NCBI RefSeq assembly: GCF_000308775.1
Contig: NZ_BAGJ01000105.1
Location: 1 to 38,388, forward strand
Reading direction: 5' to 3'
Length of the DNA stretch: 38,388 bases
From: Nocardia testacea NBRC 100365
Lineage (GTDB): Bacteria > Actinomycetota > Actinomycetes > Mycobacteriales > Mycobacteriaceae
In this document: in pieces, positions 7,796-15,797 of the stretch
How the letters are laid out: the number at the start of each line of letters is the position of its first letter
Position numbering within the stretch: the stretch's first letter is position 1
Notes under the pieces: generated by a model
What the model was told of the DNA's origin: nothing
The model's input: only the letters and a program-made list of their open reading frames with translations
Databases searched by the model: none
Position numbers and translations under genes: made by a program

Positions 7796-8644
7796 GTGAG
7801 CGGAACACCACACCCCCTGCAGAACCGGATCGCGGTGGTCACCGGCGCCAGCCGCGGCATCGGCAAAGGTATCGCCCTGGAACTGGGCGCCGCCGGCGCG
7901 ACCGTGTACGTGACCGGACGATCCGACCGGCCTGGCAGACTCCCGGGTACCGTCGGCGAAACGGCCGCGCGGATAGAAGAACTCGGCGGCACCGGTGTGC
8001 CGGTGGTCTGCGATCACCGCGACGACGAGGCGACCGCCGCGCTCTTCGAACGGATCGGCAACGAGCACGGCCGGCTCGACGTCCTGGTGAACAATGTCTA
8101 CAACTCCCCCGCCGCCGCCCGCTGGCTCGGCCGCAAATTCTGGGAGGTGCCACCCGCGGCGTGGGACGAGACCTTCGAGGTGGGCGTTCGCTCGCACTAC
8201 GCGGCCGCCGTCTACGCCGCGCCGCTGCTGCTGAAGGGCGACGGCTTGATCGTCAACGTCTCCTCGCCGGGCTCGCGGCGGTATATGCACAATGCGGTGT
8301 ACGGGGTCGCCAAGACCGCACTCGACCGGATGACCGCCGATTTCGCGCACGATCTCGCGGACACCGAGGTCACCGCGGTCTCGATCTGGCCGGGCATCGT
8401 CGATACCGAACTACTGCAGATGGTGCCCGCCGACGCGGACGGCAACCGGGTGGTGACGCTTCCCGGGGAGGGCAGTTTCGACCTGAACCAGGCGGAGAGC
8501 CCGCGGTTCGCGGGTCGTGCGGTAGTGGCCCTGGCCACCGACCCCGAACGCCGGAAACGGTCCGGGCAGGCCTGGAAGGTCGCCGATCTCGCCGACGACT
8601 ACGGGTTCACCGATGTGGACGGGAGAGTTCCGCGCCACGACTGA
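7796..8644 (+). CDS. Short-chain dehydrogenase/reductase, DHRS1-like (282 aa)
   Basis: NAD(P)-dependent oxidoreductase with a Rossmann fold. The cofactor motif TGASRGIG is at residues 16-23, an NN-V-Y variant of the NNAG motif lies in LVNNVYNSP, and the active-site Ser is in NVSSPGS with YGVAK as the YxxxK pair. The long insert after the NN motif and the overall layout resemble DHRS1-type SDRs. The start is GTG at 7796. A TAACGT box lies 9 nt upstream, and the gene shares a KstR-like operator with the divergent epoxide hydrolase. A role in sterol or fatty-acid side-chain oxidation is inferred from that. It converges on secG with only 8 nt between stops. Confidence 0.88.
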   Translation: MSGTPHPLQNRIAVVTGASRGIGKGIALELGAAGATVYVTGRSDRPGRLPGTVGETAARIEELGGTGVPVVCDHRDDEATAALFERIGNEHGRLDVLVNNVYNSPAAARWLGRKFWEVPPAAWDETFEVGVRSHYAAAVYAAPLLLKGDGLIVNVSSPGSRRYMHNAVYGVAKTALDRMTADFAHDLADTEVTAVSIWPGIVDTELLQMVPADADGNRVVTLPGEGSFDLNQAESPRFAGRAVVALATDPERRKRSGQAWKVADLADDYGFTDVDGRVPRHD

Positions 8645-8652
8645 CCGGCAGG

Positions 8653-8886
8653 TCAGGCGAATTTGATCTCCAGCCCGATCCCGAGGATCGCGATGAACCA
8701 GACCATGCCGGTGAAGATGGTGATGCGGTTGAGGTTCTTCTCGGCGACGGTCGACCCGGACAGACTCGACTGCATCCCGCCACCGAACAGGCTGGACAGA
8801 CCTCCGCCCTTGGCGCGGTGCAGCAGCACCAGCAGCACCAGCAGCAGGCTGGTGACGATCAGGAGGATATCCAGGAACATCCGCAT
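8653..8886 (-). CDS. secG: Preprotein translocase subunit SecG
   Basis: Small membrane subunit of the SecYEG channel that assists SecA-driven export. The 77-residue length is typical. The first transmembrane helix (residues 4-23) is followed by the family signature RAKGGGLSSLFGGG, then a Ser-rich loop and a second helix (about 56-75). In many actinobacteria secG directly follows tpiA. Here the same strand is kept, but the two genes are 6.1 kb apart, with transporters and a type VII-related locus between them. It may therefore need its own promoter in the 102-nt spacer upstream. Confidence 0.95.
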   Translation of the reverse strand: MRMFLDILLIVTSLLLVLLVLLHRAKGGGLSSLFGGGMQSSLSGSTVAEKNLNRITIFTGMVWFIAILGIGLEIKFA

Positions 8887-8988
8887 GCCGGACAGTCTAG
8901 AGGGTGTGCCGGGTCGAATCCCATTCGCCGTCCGAGCACGGCTGCCGCGGCGGCGGAGTCCCGGACGCGTACGGCGGCGCGGATAGGC

Positions 8989-10596
8989 CTACGTCCGCGG
9001 TGCCACCGAGACCAGGTGGGTGAGCGTCTCGTCGTGCGCGAACTCCGAGACCGCCCGCTCACGCATCAGATCCTGGGCCGTCAGCCGCACCTTGTGCTGC
9101 TGCATGTGCTCGGACCACGAACGCACCACGAAGGCCTCCACATAACGGTCCGTACTGCCCACATCGCGGTACACCCGCCACTCCATGGCGCCGGTGCGCT
9201 GCCGGGACCGCCCGACGAAACTCATGGCCGCCAGGAACTCCGCCACCCTGTCCTCCGGGACGTCGTAATCCTTGAGAACCAGCACCGGGCCGTCGTCGGG
9301 GTCGGGTTCCACCACCAGTTGCGGTTCCGGCCAGTACGCGTGCGGCGTCAGATCGAAACCGGGCACGAATTGCCGCAGCGGTAGCCAGATCGTACTGAGC
9401 GCGCACACGCCGAGCAGCACCGCGGCCACGAGCAGCGCGGTGACCGGGCCGTAGGCCCCGGCGACCAGCCCCCACACCACCGAGCCGATCGCCTGCCCGG
9501 CCATGAACACCAGCAGGTACACCGACAGTCCCCGGGCCCGGACCCAGCCGGGCAGCAGTAACTGCATGGTCGCGTTCATGGTGGACAGGGTCAGCAGCCA
9601 CGACGCGCCCGCGAAGACGAGCAGGAGCAGGACCAGCGCCTCGACCCGCAGCAGCGCGGTACCGCAGCAGGCGATCCCGAACACCACCGCGGCGACCGCG
9701 ACCTGCTGGGTCGGGGTCAGCAGGGCGCGCACCCGGGCCAGGCCCAGCGCGCCCAGGACCGCGCCCACGCCGAGCGCGCCCAGCATGAGGCCGTACCCGG
9801 AGGAACCGAGACCGAGCTGGTTGCGCGCGATCACCGGGAGCAGCGACCACAACGCGCTGGCGGGCGCCACGAACAGGGCGGTGCGCAGCAGGACCCGCCG
9901 GATCGCGGGTGCGGATTTGATGAAGCGGGTGCCCGCCTGCAGTGCCGCCAGCGGCCGTTCGCTGGGCAGGTCCTTGGCCACCCGTGGCCGGCGCCAGAAC
10001 AGCAGGGCCGCGACGATCGCGGCGAACGATACGGCGTTGAGCGCGAATACCAGCGCGGGACCCGACAGCGCGACCAGTACACCGGCTATGGCCGGTCCCA
10101 CCGCCCGGCCGATATTCATGTTCATACTGCCGAGCGCGGCGGCCGAGGGGATCTGATCCCGGGGTACCAGTTCCGGCTGGATGGCCTGCCAGGCCGGCCC
10201 CACCACCGCCTGGCCGCAACCGAGCAGGAACAACAGGGTGAGCAGTACCGAGGGGGTGGTGTGCCCGGCGGCGGTGGTTACCGCCAGGGTGATCGCCAGG
10301 ACCGCCATGGTCGATTGCGCACCCAGCAGCAGGCGGCGGCGGTCCAGCAGGTCGGCCAGTACTCCGGACGGGATGGCCAGGATCATCACCGGCAGCGTGG
10401 TGGCCGTCTGGACGAAGGAGACCAGTGCGGCGGCATTGGGTTCGTCGACCAGCACCCACTGGGCCCCGACCATCTGCATCCAGGTGCCCAGATTGGATAC
10501 CAGCTGCGCGATCCACAGTGCTCGATAGACCCGCGACCGCAATGGCGCCCAAGTGGAAACTGGTTTCGCTGCGGCTGTAGTCACTCGGGACAGCAT
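8989..10596 (-). CDS. MFS transporter (EntS/MFS_3-like) with C-terminal soluble domain (535 aa)
   Basis: Major facilitator protein with about 12 transmembrane helices in residues 20-405. The TM2-TM3 loop motif is GVLADLLDRRRLL. The enterobactin-exporter type (MFS_3) is the best match, so drug or siderophore efflux is plausible. Residues from about 415 to 535 form a soluble, Trp/Arg-rich tail (KDYDVPEDRVAEFLAAM, WRVYRDVGSTDRYVEAFVVRSWSEHMQQH). It resembles a dimeric ferredoxin-like (antibiotic monooxygenase-type) fold and is probably cytoplasmic. The extra domain may sense a ligand or regulate transport. The gene is on the same strand as secG and the next transporter but 115 nt from the latter. 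Confidence 0.88.
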   Translation of the reverse strand: MLSRVTTAAAKPVSTWAPLRSRVYRALWIAQLVSNLGTWMQMVGAQWVLVDEPNAAALVSFVQTATTLPVMILAIPSGVLADLLDRRRLLLGAQSTMAVLAITLAVTTAAGHTTPSVLLTLLFLLGCGQAVVGPAWQAIQPELVPRDQIPSAAALGSMNMNIGRAVGPAIAGVLVALSGPALVFALNAVSFAAIVAALLFWRRPRVAKDLPSERPLAALQAGTRFIKSAPAIRRVLLRTALFVAPASALWSLLPVIARNQLGLGSSGYGLMLGALGVGAVLGALGLARVRALLTPTQQVAVAAVVFGIACCGTALLRVEALVLLLLVFAGASWLLTLSTMNATMQLLLPGWVRARGLSVYLLVFMAGQAIGSVVWGLVAGAYGPVTALLVAAVLLGVCALSTIWLPLRQFVPGFDLTPHAYWPEPQLVVEPDPDDGPVLVLKDYDVPEDRVAEFLAAMSFVGRSRQRTGAMEWRVYRDVGSTDRYVEAFVVRSWSEHMQQHKVRLTAQDLMRERAVSEFAHDETLTHLVSVAPRT

Positions 10597-10711
10597 AGCG
10601 TCGCGCTCTGACCGGCCTGCCGGGCGAAGGGGCCCGCGACCGGCGCCGTCCCGGGCCCGGCGTCCACCGGCCCGCCCAACGGTTCCACCCGCGGTCCGGC
10701 GTTCGGCACGC

Positions 10712-12061
10712 TCACGCGGTGAGCCGGTCGTCCTCGCTGATGAACCAGGTGGCGATCACGCTCACCACCGCGGTGGCAACCAGATAGGCGCAGGCGAGCC
10801 ACGGTGTCGAACCGCCCACCGCGATCAGCGCCGTGACGATCATCGGTGTCAGGCCCGATGCGTAGATCCCGGAGAACTGGTAGACGAAGGACAGTCCGGT
10901 GTATCGCACCTCGGCCGGATACAGTCCCGCGTACAAGGTGCCCTGTGCCCCGTAGAACAGTGCGTGCGCGATACCGAACACCGTGATGATCGCGACGGTG
11001 AAGATCACGATGTTCCCGGTTTCGAAGAGCGCGAACACCGGATACACCAGCACCCCGTAGGCCGCGATACCGGCGATATAGACCCGGCGCGGCCCGAAGC
11101 GGTCGGTGAGCAGACCGGACACCGGGATGAGCGCCGCCATCACCACCGCGGCGACGGTGACCGCCACCAACACCGGCACCTGCTCGAGACCGAGATGCCC
11201 GGTCGCGAAGGTGATCGCGAAAACACCCCAGGTGTTGAATGCCGCACCCTCGCCCCAGCGGGACAGCAGTCCGAGGACGGTGTTGCGCCGGGACCGGGCA
11301 TCGCGGAACAGCTCGACCACGGGCACTTTCGAGATTCGGTTGAGCCGGTCGACCTCCCGGAACGCGGGTGTCTCGTCGATCTTCAGACGCACCACCAGAC
11401 CGATCAGTACCAGCACCAGACTGGCGCCGAACGCGATCCGCCAGCCGTAGTCGAGGAACGCCGTTTCGCTCAGCGTCGTGCGCAACACCGCGAACACGCC
11501 GGTCCCCAGGGCCAGCCCGAGTGCCAGACCGACCTGCGGATAGCTGCCGAACAGGCCGACCTTCCGGCGCGGGCTGTGCTCGACGGCGAGCAATACCGCC
11601 CCGGCCCACTCCCCACCGAGCGCGAAACCCTGCAGCATCCGCAGCAGCAGGAGCAGGATCGGGGCCACGACGCCGATCGCGGCGGCGGTGGGCAGGACGC
11701 CCATCAGCGCGGTGGACCCACCCATGATCGCCATGGTCAGAGCCAGCGTCCGCTTCCGGCCGATCCGGTCGCCGATATGGCCGAATACGAGTCCGCCGAT
11801 CGGCCGCATCAGGAAGCCGACGGCGAAGGTGGCGAACGACAGCATGGTCCCCACGAACGCGCTGTTGTTCGGGAAGAAGAGTTTGTCGAAGACCAGACCC
11901 GCCGCGGTGGCGTAGAGGAAGAAGTCGTACCACTCGACGGTGGTGCCGATCAGACTCGCCACCACCGCTTTCCTGGTGTCGGCGGCCCCGAGCCGCTCGT
12001 CGGGCGTCGTGGCGCGATCGTCGGGGCGGGCCCCGGCCGGCCCTGATTCCAGTAGTGACAT
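10712..12061 (-). CDS. MHS-family metabolite:H+ symporter (449 aa)
   Basis: Major facilitator of the metabolite:proton symporter type (ProP, ShiA and KgtP relatives), an importer of osmolytes or organic acids. Twelve hydrophobic segments are visible. Near the N terminus it has GTTVEWYDFFLYATAAGLVF, and between TM2 and TM3 the motif GHIGDRIGRKRTL. FALGGEWAGAVLL and SYPQVGLALG are also typical of the family. Start placed at the ATG at 12061 after a weak GGGAGCGAAGGG site; the frame is open further upstream but overlaps the divergent lipoprotein gene. The substrate cannot be told from sequence. Confidence 0.88.
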   Translation of the reverse strand: MSLLESGPAGARPDDRATTPDERLGAADTRKAVVASLIGTTVEWYDFFLYATAAGLVFDKLFFPNNSAFVGTMLSFATFAVGFLMRPIGGLVFGHIGDRIGRKRTLALTMAIMGGSTALMGVLPTAAAIGVVAPILLLLLRMLQGFALGGEWAGAVLLAVEHSPRRKVGLFGSYPQVGLALGLALGTGVFAVLRTTLSETAFLDYGWRIAFGASLVLVLIGLVVRLKIDETPAFREVDRLNRISKVPVVELFRDARSRRNTVLGLLSRWGEGAAFNTWGVFAITFATGHLGLEQVPVLVAVTVAAVVMAALIPVSGLLTDRFGPRRVYIAGIAAYGVLVYPVFALFETGNIVIFTVAIITVFGIAHALFYGAQGTLYAGLYPAEVRYTGLSFVYQFSGIYASGLTPMIVTALIAVGGSTPWLACAYLVATAVVSVIATWFISEDDRLTA

Positions 12062-12193
12062 GGTGTTCCCTTCGCTCCCGCGTCGATCGCCGAGCGAGGA
12101 TATGAGGGCAACAGCCCAGGTAGGAAGCGTTGGAATCAGCGAGATTCGAGCGGCGGGCGCGTTTTCGCGCCCGGGATCGGGCCGCACGCCGGG

Positions 12194-12199
12194 TAGCAT
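12194..12199 (+). promoter_or_regulatory. -10 box for a leaderless lipoprotein transcript
   Basis: TAGCAT fits the TANNNT -10 of actinobacteria and lies 7 nt before the ATG at 12207, with no ribosome site between. Transcription would begin at or next to the start codon. Confidence 0.5.
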
Positions 12200-12206
12200 C
12201 GCCGAC

Positions 12207-13001
12207 ATGCCGGGACCAACGCTGCGAATCGGTGCGGCACTGTCACTGCTCGTGCTCGCCGCGACAGCGTGCTCGGACAACGAGCCGGCGCCGACCCCGC
12301 CCGAACCCACACCCATGGGCCACACCTACATCTCCACCGAGGTCACCGGCACACCCATCCCCGGCGGCGGCCCGCTCACCCTCACCTTCGCCGACGACCG
12401 GATCTCCGCGGAGGCCGGGTGCAACACCCACAGCGGTGGGGTGGATCTGCGCGACCATGTTCTGCACGTCTCCGAACTGGCGAGCACGCTGATCGGCTGT
12501 CCGGGCGACCGGGCCGGCTCCGACACCTGGATCGAGGACCTGTTGCGTGCCGACCCCACCTGGCAGCTCGATCAGGATCACTTGACGCTCACCGGGAAGG
12601 GCGCCACCGTGGTCCTCACCGACAAGAAGGTGCTGCACCCGGACCGTCCACTTCGCGGCACCGAATGGGTGGTGATCTCGCTGCTCACCCCGGATGCCCG
12701 GATCAGCTCACAGACCATCGATCAGGTCCGGCCGTCGCTGACCATCGCCGACGACGATTCGCTCACCGGCTTCGCCGGCTGCAACCGGATGACCGGCCGG
12801 GCGGTGGTGACGGAAACACCCGCCGGAGCCGATATCGCGTTCACCAGGGCCACGACCCGAATGATGTGCGGTCCGGAGATCATGGAAGTCGAGCAGGCAG
12901 TGCTGGCCGCCCTGGACGGGACGGTACAGGCCACCGTGGACGCGGACACCCTCACGCTCCGCAACCCCGACGGCCACGGACTCGTCCTGCGCGCCCGATA
13001 G
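12207..13001 (+). CDS. Lipoprotein with two META (HslJ-like) domains (264 aa)
   Basis: The signal peptide ends in lipobox ATAC (lipidated Cys22), followed by a Pro-rich linker. Two META/HslJ-like domains follow, at about residues 38-140 and 150-262. Each has the GCNxxxG type motif (EAGCNTHSGG and FAGCNRMTG) and a later Cys (TLIGCPG, TRMMCGPE) that could pair with the first. META domains occur in surface or heat-shock proteins linked to stress and antibiotic tolerance; their biochemical role is unclear. Start chosen at the ATG at 12207, which has a TAGCAT box 7 nt upstream. The gene diverges from the MHS symporter. Confidence 0.85.
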   Translation: MPGPTLRIGAALSLLVLAATACSDNEPAPTPPEPTPMGHTYISTEVTGTPIPGGGPLTLTFADDRISAEAGCNTHSGGVDLRDHVLHVSELASTLIGCPGDRAGSDTWIEDLLRADPTWQLDQDHLTLTGKGATVVLTDKKVLHPDRPLRGTEWVVISLLTPDARISSQTIDQVRPSLTIADDDSLTGFAGCNRMTGRAVVTETPAGADIAFTRATTRMMCGPEIMEVEQAVLAALDGTVQATVDADTLTLRNPDGHGLVLRAR

Positions 13002-13005
13002 TGCG

Positions 13006-13035
13006 ACATCACCGCCGAACGGAGTCCGGTGGTGT
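13006..13035. terminator. Possible bidirectional hairpin
   Basis: ACATCACCG (13006-13014) and CGGTGGTGT (13027-13035) pair over 9 positions with one mismatch around a 12-nt loop, between the convergent genes ending at 13001 (plus) and 13059 (minus). Confidence 0.4.
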
Positions 13036-13058
13036 TCGTCGCGACTCGGCCCTATCCG

Positions 13059-13598
13059 TCATCCGCGGTCCGTTTCCTCCGGAGCGGTCTCCAGACTTTC
13101 GACCGACAGACGTGCCGGTGCGGACCCGGTCGGGTTCAGCAGTACTTCGACTCCGGACGGGACGGCATCCGCGAGCGCCTGCCCGTGGACCGGTGACCAC
13201 AGGGCGACCTCGACATCGGTCTTCTGGACTTCGGCCGTGACCACGACGACACACGGGGTCCCGTCGGGCGCCGCACCCAGCAGCGGCCGACCGGATCCGT
13301 CACAGCCGATCTCCACCACCGAGTCCCGGAGCATCCGGATGAGGTCTGCGCCGAGCCGCTCCCCGGCCGCGGCCCGGCGCAGCACGGCGTCGATTGGGTC
13401 GGTCGGCACCTCGGGTCCGCTGGGGCAGTAGCGCGGATTGGGCCGGAAGGGACCGGCGCTGCCGTCCGGGCGTAACTCCCAGCCGCCCACCATGGCCTCC
13501 GACGGCGGCGCCCCGGCAGTAGCGGGTCCGTCCCATCCGGGGTCGATCAGAACGAACCAGTCGCCGTGGCGGACAGCTTCCACAGGTGGTCCAACCAC
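13059..13598 (-). CDS. Type VII secretion system-associated protein (179 aa)
   Basis: Resembles the small soluble 'type VII secretion system-associated protein' family of actinobacteria. The family-like features are HGDWFVLIDPGWD near the N terminus, the turn FRPNPRYCPSGPEVPTDPIDAVLRRAAAG, and a second half with GRPLLGAAPDGTPCVVVVTAEV. Family members lie beside ESX loci or effectors, and their exact role (chaperone, immunity or other) is not established. The start is GTG at 13598; a stop at 13662-13664 limits extension. It diverges from the putative effector at 13748 and converges on the META lipoprotein. Pairing with the effector is inferred from position. Confidence 0.7.
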   Translation of the reverse strand: MVGPPVEAVRHGDWFVLIDPGWDGPATAGAPPSEAMVGGWELRPDGSAGPFRPNPRYCPSGPEVPTDPIDAVLRRAAAGERLGADLIRMLRDSVVEIGCDGSGRPLLGAAPDGTPCVVVVTAEVQKTDVEVALWSPVHGQALADAVPSGVEVLLNPTGSAPARLSVESLETAPEETDRG

Positions 13599-13738
13599 AA
13601 GTCTCCGTTCTCGAAACCTTCTGCCCGGTGGTATTTTTCCACGAAGACAGAGATGTCGCAGTCAACTCGATGAACGCTCTTCCGTATCACCGTGACCGAG
13701 AAGCTCACTCGCTCCGAGCCGATCGTCCGGATCTGCAT
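13547..13738 (-). CDS. Possible small protein upstream of the T7SS-associated gene (63 aa)
   Basis: Short open frame from an ATG at 13738, overlapping the start of the type VII-associated gene by 52 nt. Its composition does not look like a shadow: VSFSVTVIRKS, CDISVFVEKYHRAEG and LWLDHLWKLSA are balanced and strand/helix-like, and the DNA at 13600-13740 is clearly less GC-rich than its surroundings. It could be a small real gene, the N-terminal remnant of a decayed gene, or chance. No family recognised. Confidence 0.3.
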   Translation of the reverse strand: MQIRTIGSERVSFSVTVIRKSVHRVDCDISVFVEKYHRAEGFENGDLWLDHLWKLSATATGSF

Positions 13739-13741
13739 ACT
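13736..13741 (+). promoter_or_regulatory. -10-like box directly before the effector start
   Basis: CATACT lies 6 nt before the ATG at 13748 and there is no ribosome site. This matches the leaderless pattern seen at other genes in the window and supports this ATG as the start rather than the GTG at 13586. Confidence 0.4.
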
Positions 13742-13747
13742 CGACGA

Positions 13748-14776
13748 ATGAACGGGCTTGCGCCGGAGCTGATCTCCGGTTCCAGGCTGGCTGTGTCGAT
13801 GCGCGAGGCGACCGAGGTCCTTGCCCAAACGGCGCGCAGCGAAGGCCAGAACCTCCACGACTTGTTGACCGCGTACAGCGGTACCGTCCGCAATGCCGCG
13901 GGGCGGGTTTCCAACGCCGACAGTTCAGGTGCGGACCTTGCGCAAATCGCCTCGGGTACCGAGCCCCGAGGGCCGTGGCTCATCGGTTGGGACGGCAACT
14001 ACCGGCATTTCACCTTCGAACCCCGTCATGTCCGCAGCATGCCGCTGCTGGATCATGAGGGAAAGATCTTCGGGGTGTCCTTCCCCACCCATCACACGGG
14101 TTACAACGCGGATCGGAAGGCATATCGGACCTGGTCGCAAATGCCGAACCGACTGAGCGATACCGAGTTCGTTCCCGAGATCCGGTCCGACCGGGCCGGG
14201 AACCGGAACCCCAACTGGAGGGATCGGGGACCCGCCCTGCCCGCGCCCTGGGCAGCGGACGCGCAGGACGGGGCGCTCTTCGTGCATGCCCACGCCGGCC
14301 GACGCGGTTTCGAAGTAGAGGTCAATGTCGGCACCGACGACGACCCGGACTGGCGGATCCTCCTCGCGCCGGAGCGTTTCTTCGGACATATCCTGGCGGC
14401 GAATCAGCATTTCCAGGCAGCTTCCAGAGCAGCACCACGCCGACCGCTGGTGATGCTGTGCTGCCACGCCGGAAACCCTGAGTACGGGCACGCGCAGGGC
14501 GCCGCGGAGGTCCTGCACGGTGAAGGCCTACGCCACGACGTCCACGCGACGATCGCCCAGAACTGGATAGGGTGGAGTAAAGAAAACGGAACCGCGGGAG
14601 TCATCGTAGAGGTGCCGGTGGGCAGCTCTCCGACCGACGCGGTGGTCACCATCCGGGCGCCACGCGAGGCCGCACCGCCTGTCGGCACCGACCAGGAGGC
14701 GCCCCTCACCGCCACCATTCCCCCGCCCGCGGAACGGCGCAGCGGTATGGATGCGCTCCCACCCACGGACAGATGA
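13748..14776 (+). CDS. Putative type VII-associated effector with caspase-like (clan CD) cysteine-protease-like domain (342 aa)
   Basis: Unrecognised as a whole. Residues 1-70 form an Ala/Ser-rich helical segment of the length and style of ESX-secreted EspC/WXG100-like N termini, but no clear YxxxD export signal is seen. Residues 75-150 are Trp/His/Arg-rich (LIGWDGNYRHFTFEPRH). Residues 175-290 contain a strand ending in LFVHAHAG (His180/His182) and then LVMLCCHAG (Cys238/Cys239) followed by GHAQGAAEVLH. A His-Gly-like turn followed by a Cys after the next strand is the layout of caspase/gingipain-type peptidases, and it resembles the 'lonely Cys' domains of large actinobacterial toxins. The tail is Pro-rich. 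The divergent neighbour is a type VII secretion-associated protein. Function is inferred from context and motif only. Confidence 0.6.
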   Translation: MNGLAPELISGSRLAVSMREATEVLAQTARSEGQNLHDLLTAYSGTVRNAAGRVSNADSSGADLAQIASGTEPRGPWLIGWDGNYRHFTFEPRHVRSMPLLDHEGKIFGVSFPTHHTGYNADRKAYRTWSQMPNRLSDTEFVPEIRSDRAGNRNPNWRDRGPALPAPWAADAQDGALFVHAHAGRRGFEVEVNVGTDDDPDWRILLAPERFFGHILAANQHFQAASRAAPRRPLVMLCCHAGNPEYGHAQGAAEVLHGEGLRHDVHATIAQNWIGWSKENGTAGVIVEVPVGSSPTDAVVTIRAPREAAPPVGTDQEAPLTATIPPPAERRSGMDALPPTDR

Positions 14777-14964
14777 TCGAGACGCAGTTCCCCCACCACC
14801 GGCAGCACCGTGCGACGACCCGGGGGCGGCGCGGCACGGTCAGGTAGCCGATGCCGTTGTCACACCGACTCCGACCCTTCGCCGCGGCGTCGAGTGCCGC
14901 CGTGACGCCGCCGGCAACCGGGCGCGTGATCGCGTCCGGCCTGGACCCGCGGTAGGTGAACGAC

Positions 14965-14994
14965 GAGGCCCGCCGGTGGAAACCGGCGGGCCTC
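14965..14994 (-). terminator. 13-bp perfect hairpin closing the gap-pgk-tpiA operon
   Basis: The arms at 14965-14977 and 14982-14994 pair perfectly over 13 bp around a GGAA tetraloop. The hairpin begins 17 nt after the tpiA stop (15012), on the downstream side of the minus-strand operon, and also lies past the plus-strand effector. There is no T-run, as usual for this group. Confidence 0.8.
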
Positions 14995-15011
14995 ATCGGG
15001 TCATCGGTCGG

Positions 15012-15797
15012 TCAGGGCAGCGGACCGCCCGCCGCGATAGCGGACAGGGTGGCGAATTCGTCGCCCTTGAGCGACGCACCGCCCACCAGGGCCCCGTCGA
15101 TATCGGTCTGCTTGGTCAGTTCGCCGACATTCTTCGCGTTCACCGAACCGCCATAGAGCACCCGGACGGTATCGGCGACCTGTTCGCCGGCCAGCTGCGC
15201 CAATTCGCCGCGGATCGCACCGCAGACCTCCTGCGCGTCGGCCGGGGTCGCGACCTTACCGGTGCCGATCGCCCATACGGGTTCGTAGGCGATCACCACC
15301 TTCGCGATCTCCTCGGCCGACAGGCCCTTCAGCGAACCCCGCAACTGTTCGAGGTTGTACTCGACGTGGGTGCCCGCGTCCCGCACGTTCAGGCCCTCAC
15401 CGATGCAGACGATCGGCGTGATGCCGTGCTTCAGCGCCTGCTTGGCCTTCGCCAGCACCGTGGCGTCGTCCTCGTTGTGGTACTGGCGGCGCTCGGAATG
15501 CCCGACCACCGCGAACGCGCAGCCCAGCTTGGCCAGCATCGCCGCGCTGATCTCGCCGGTGTAGGCGCCCGATTCGTGCACCGACACATCCTGCGCACCG
15601 TAGGTGATACGCAGTTTGTCGCCCTCGACCAGCGTCTGCACGCTGCGGATATCGACGAACGGCGGAATGACCGTGACATCGACCTTGTCGAAGTACTTGT
15701 CGGGCAGCGCGAACGCGATCTTCTGCACCAGCGCGATGGCCTCGAGGTGATTGAGGTTCATCTTCCAGTTGCCCGCGATCAGCGGCTTCCGGGCCAT
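15012..15797 (-). CDS. tpiA: Triosephosphate isomerase
   Basis: Interconverts dihydroxyacetone phosphate and glyceraldehyde 3-phosphate in the cytoplasm. TIM-barrel protein of 261 residues, normal for the family. The catalytic set is present: Asn10-Lys12 in GNWKMN, His100 in VVGHSERR, and Glu172 in [10 protein letters not shown]. The flexible loop 6 (AIGTGKVAT) and the phosphate-binding YGGSVN and GALVGGASL are also present. The ATG directly abuts the pgk stop codon with no gap, so translation is coupled within gap-pgk-tpiA. A strong hairpin follows. Confidence 0.97.
   Translation of the reverse strand: MARKPLIAGNWKMNLNHLEAIALVQKIAFALPDKYFDKVDVTVIPPFVDIRSVQTLVEGDKLRITYGAQDVSVHESGAYTGEISAAMLAKLGCAFAVVGHSERRQYHNEDDATVLAKAKQALKHGITPIVCIGEGLNVRDAGTHVEYNLEQLRGSLKGLSAEEIAKVVIAYEPVWAIGTGKVATPADAQEVCGAIRGELAQLAGEQVADTVRVLYGGSVNAKNVGELTKQTDIDGALVGGASLKGDEFATLSAIAAGGPLP

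Noticed and set aside
7114..9384. 756-codon plus-strand frame over the epoxide hydrolase, SDR and secG genes
   Set aside because: Arg/Pro-rich, no motifs, and it spans several well-supported genes and their promoters.
13586..13747. Upstream GTG start for the putative effector
   Set aside because: The extra 54 residues overlap the divergent type VII-associated gene and its promoter region, and a -10-like box sits directly before the ATG at 13748.
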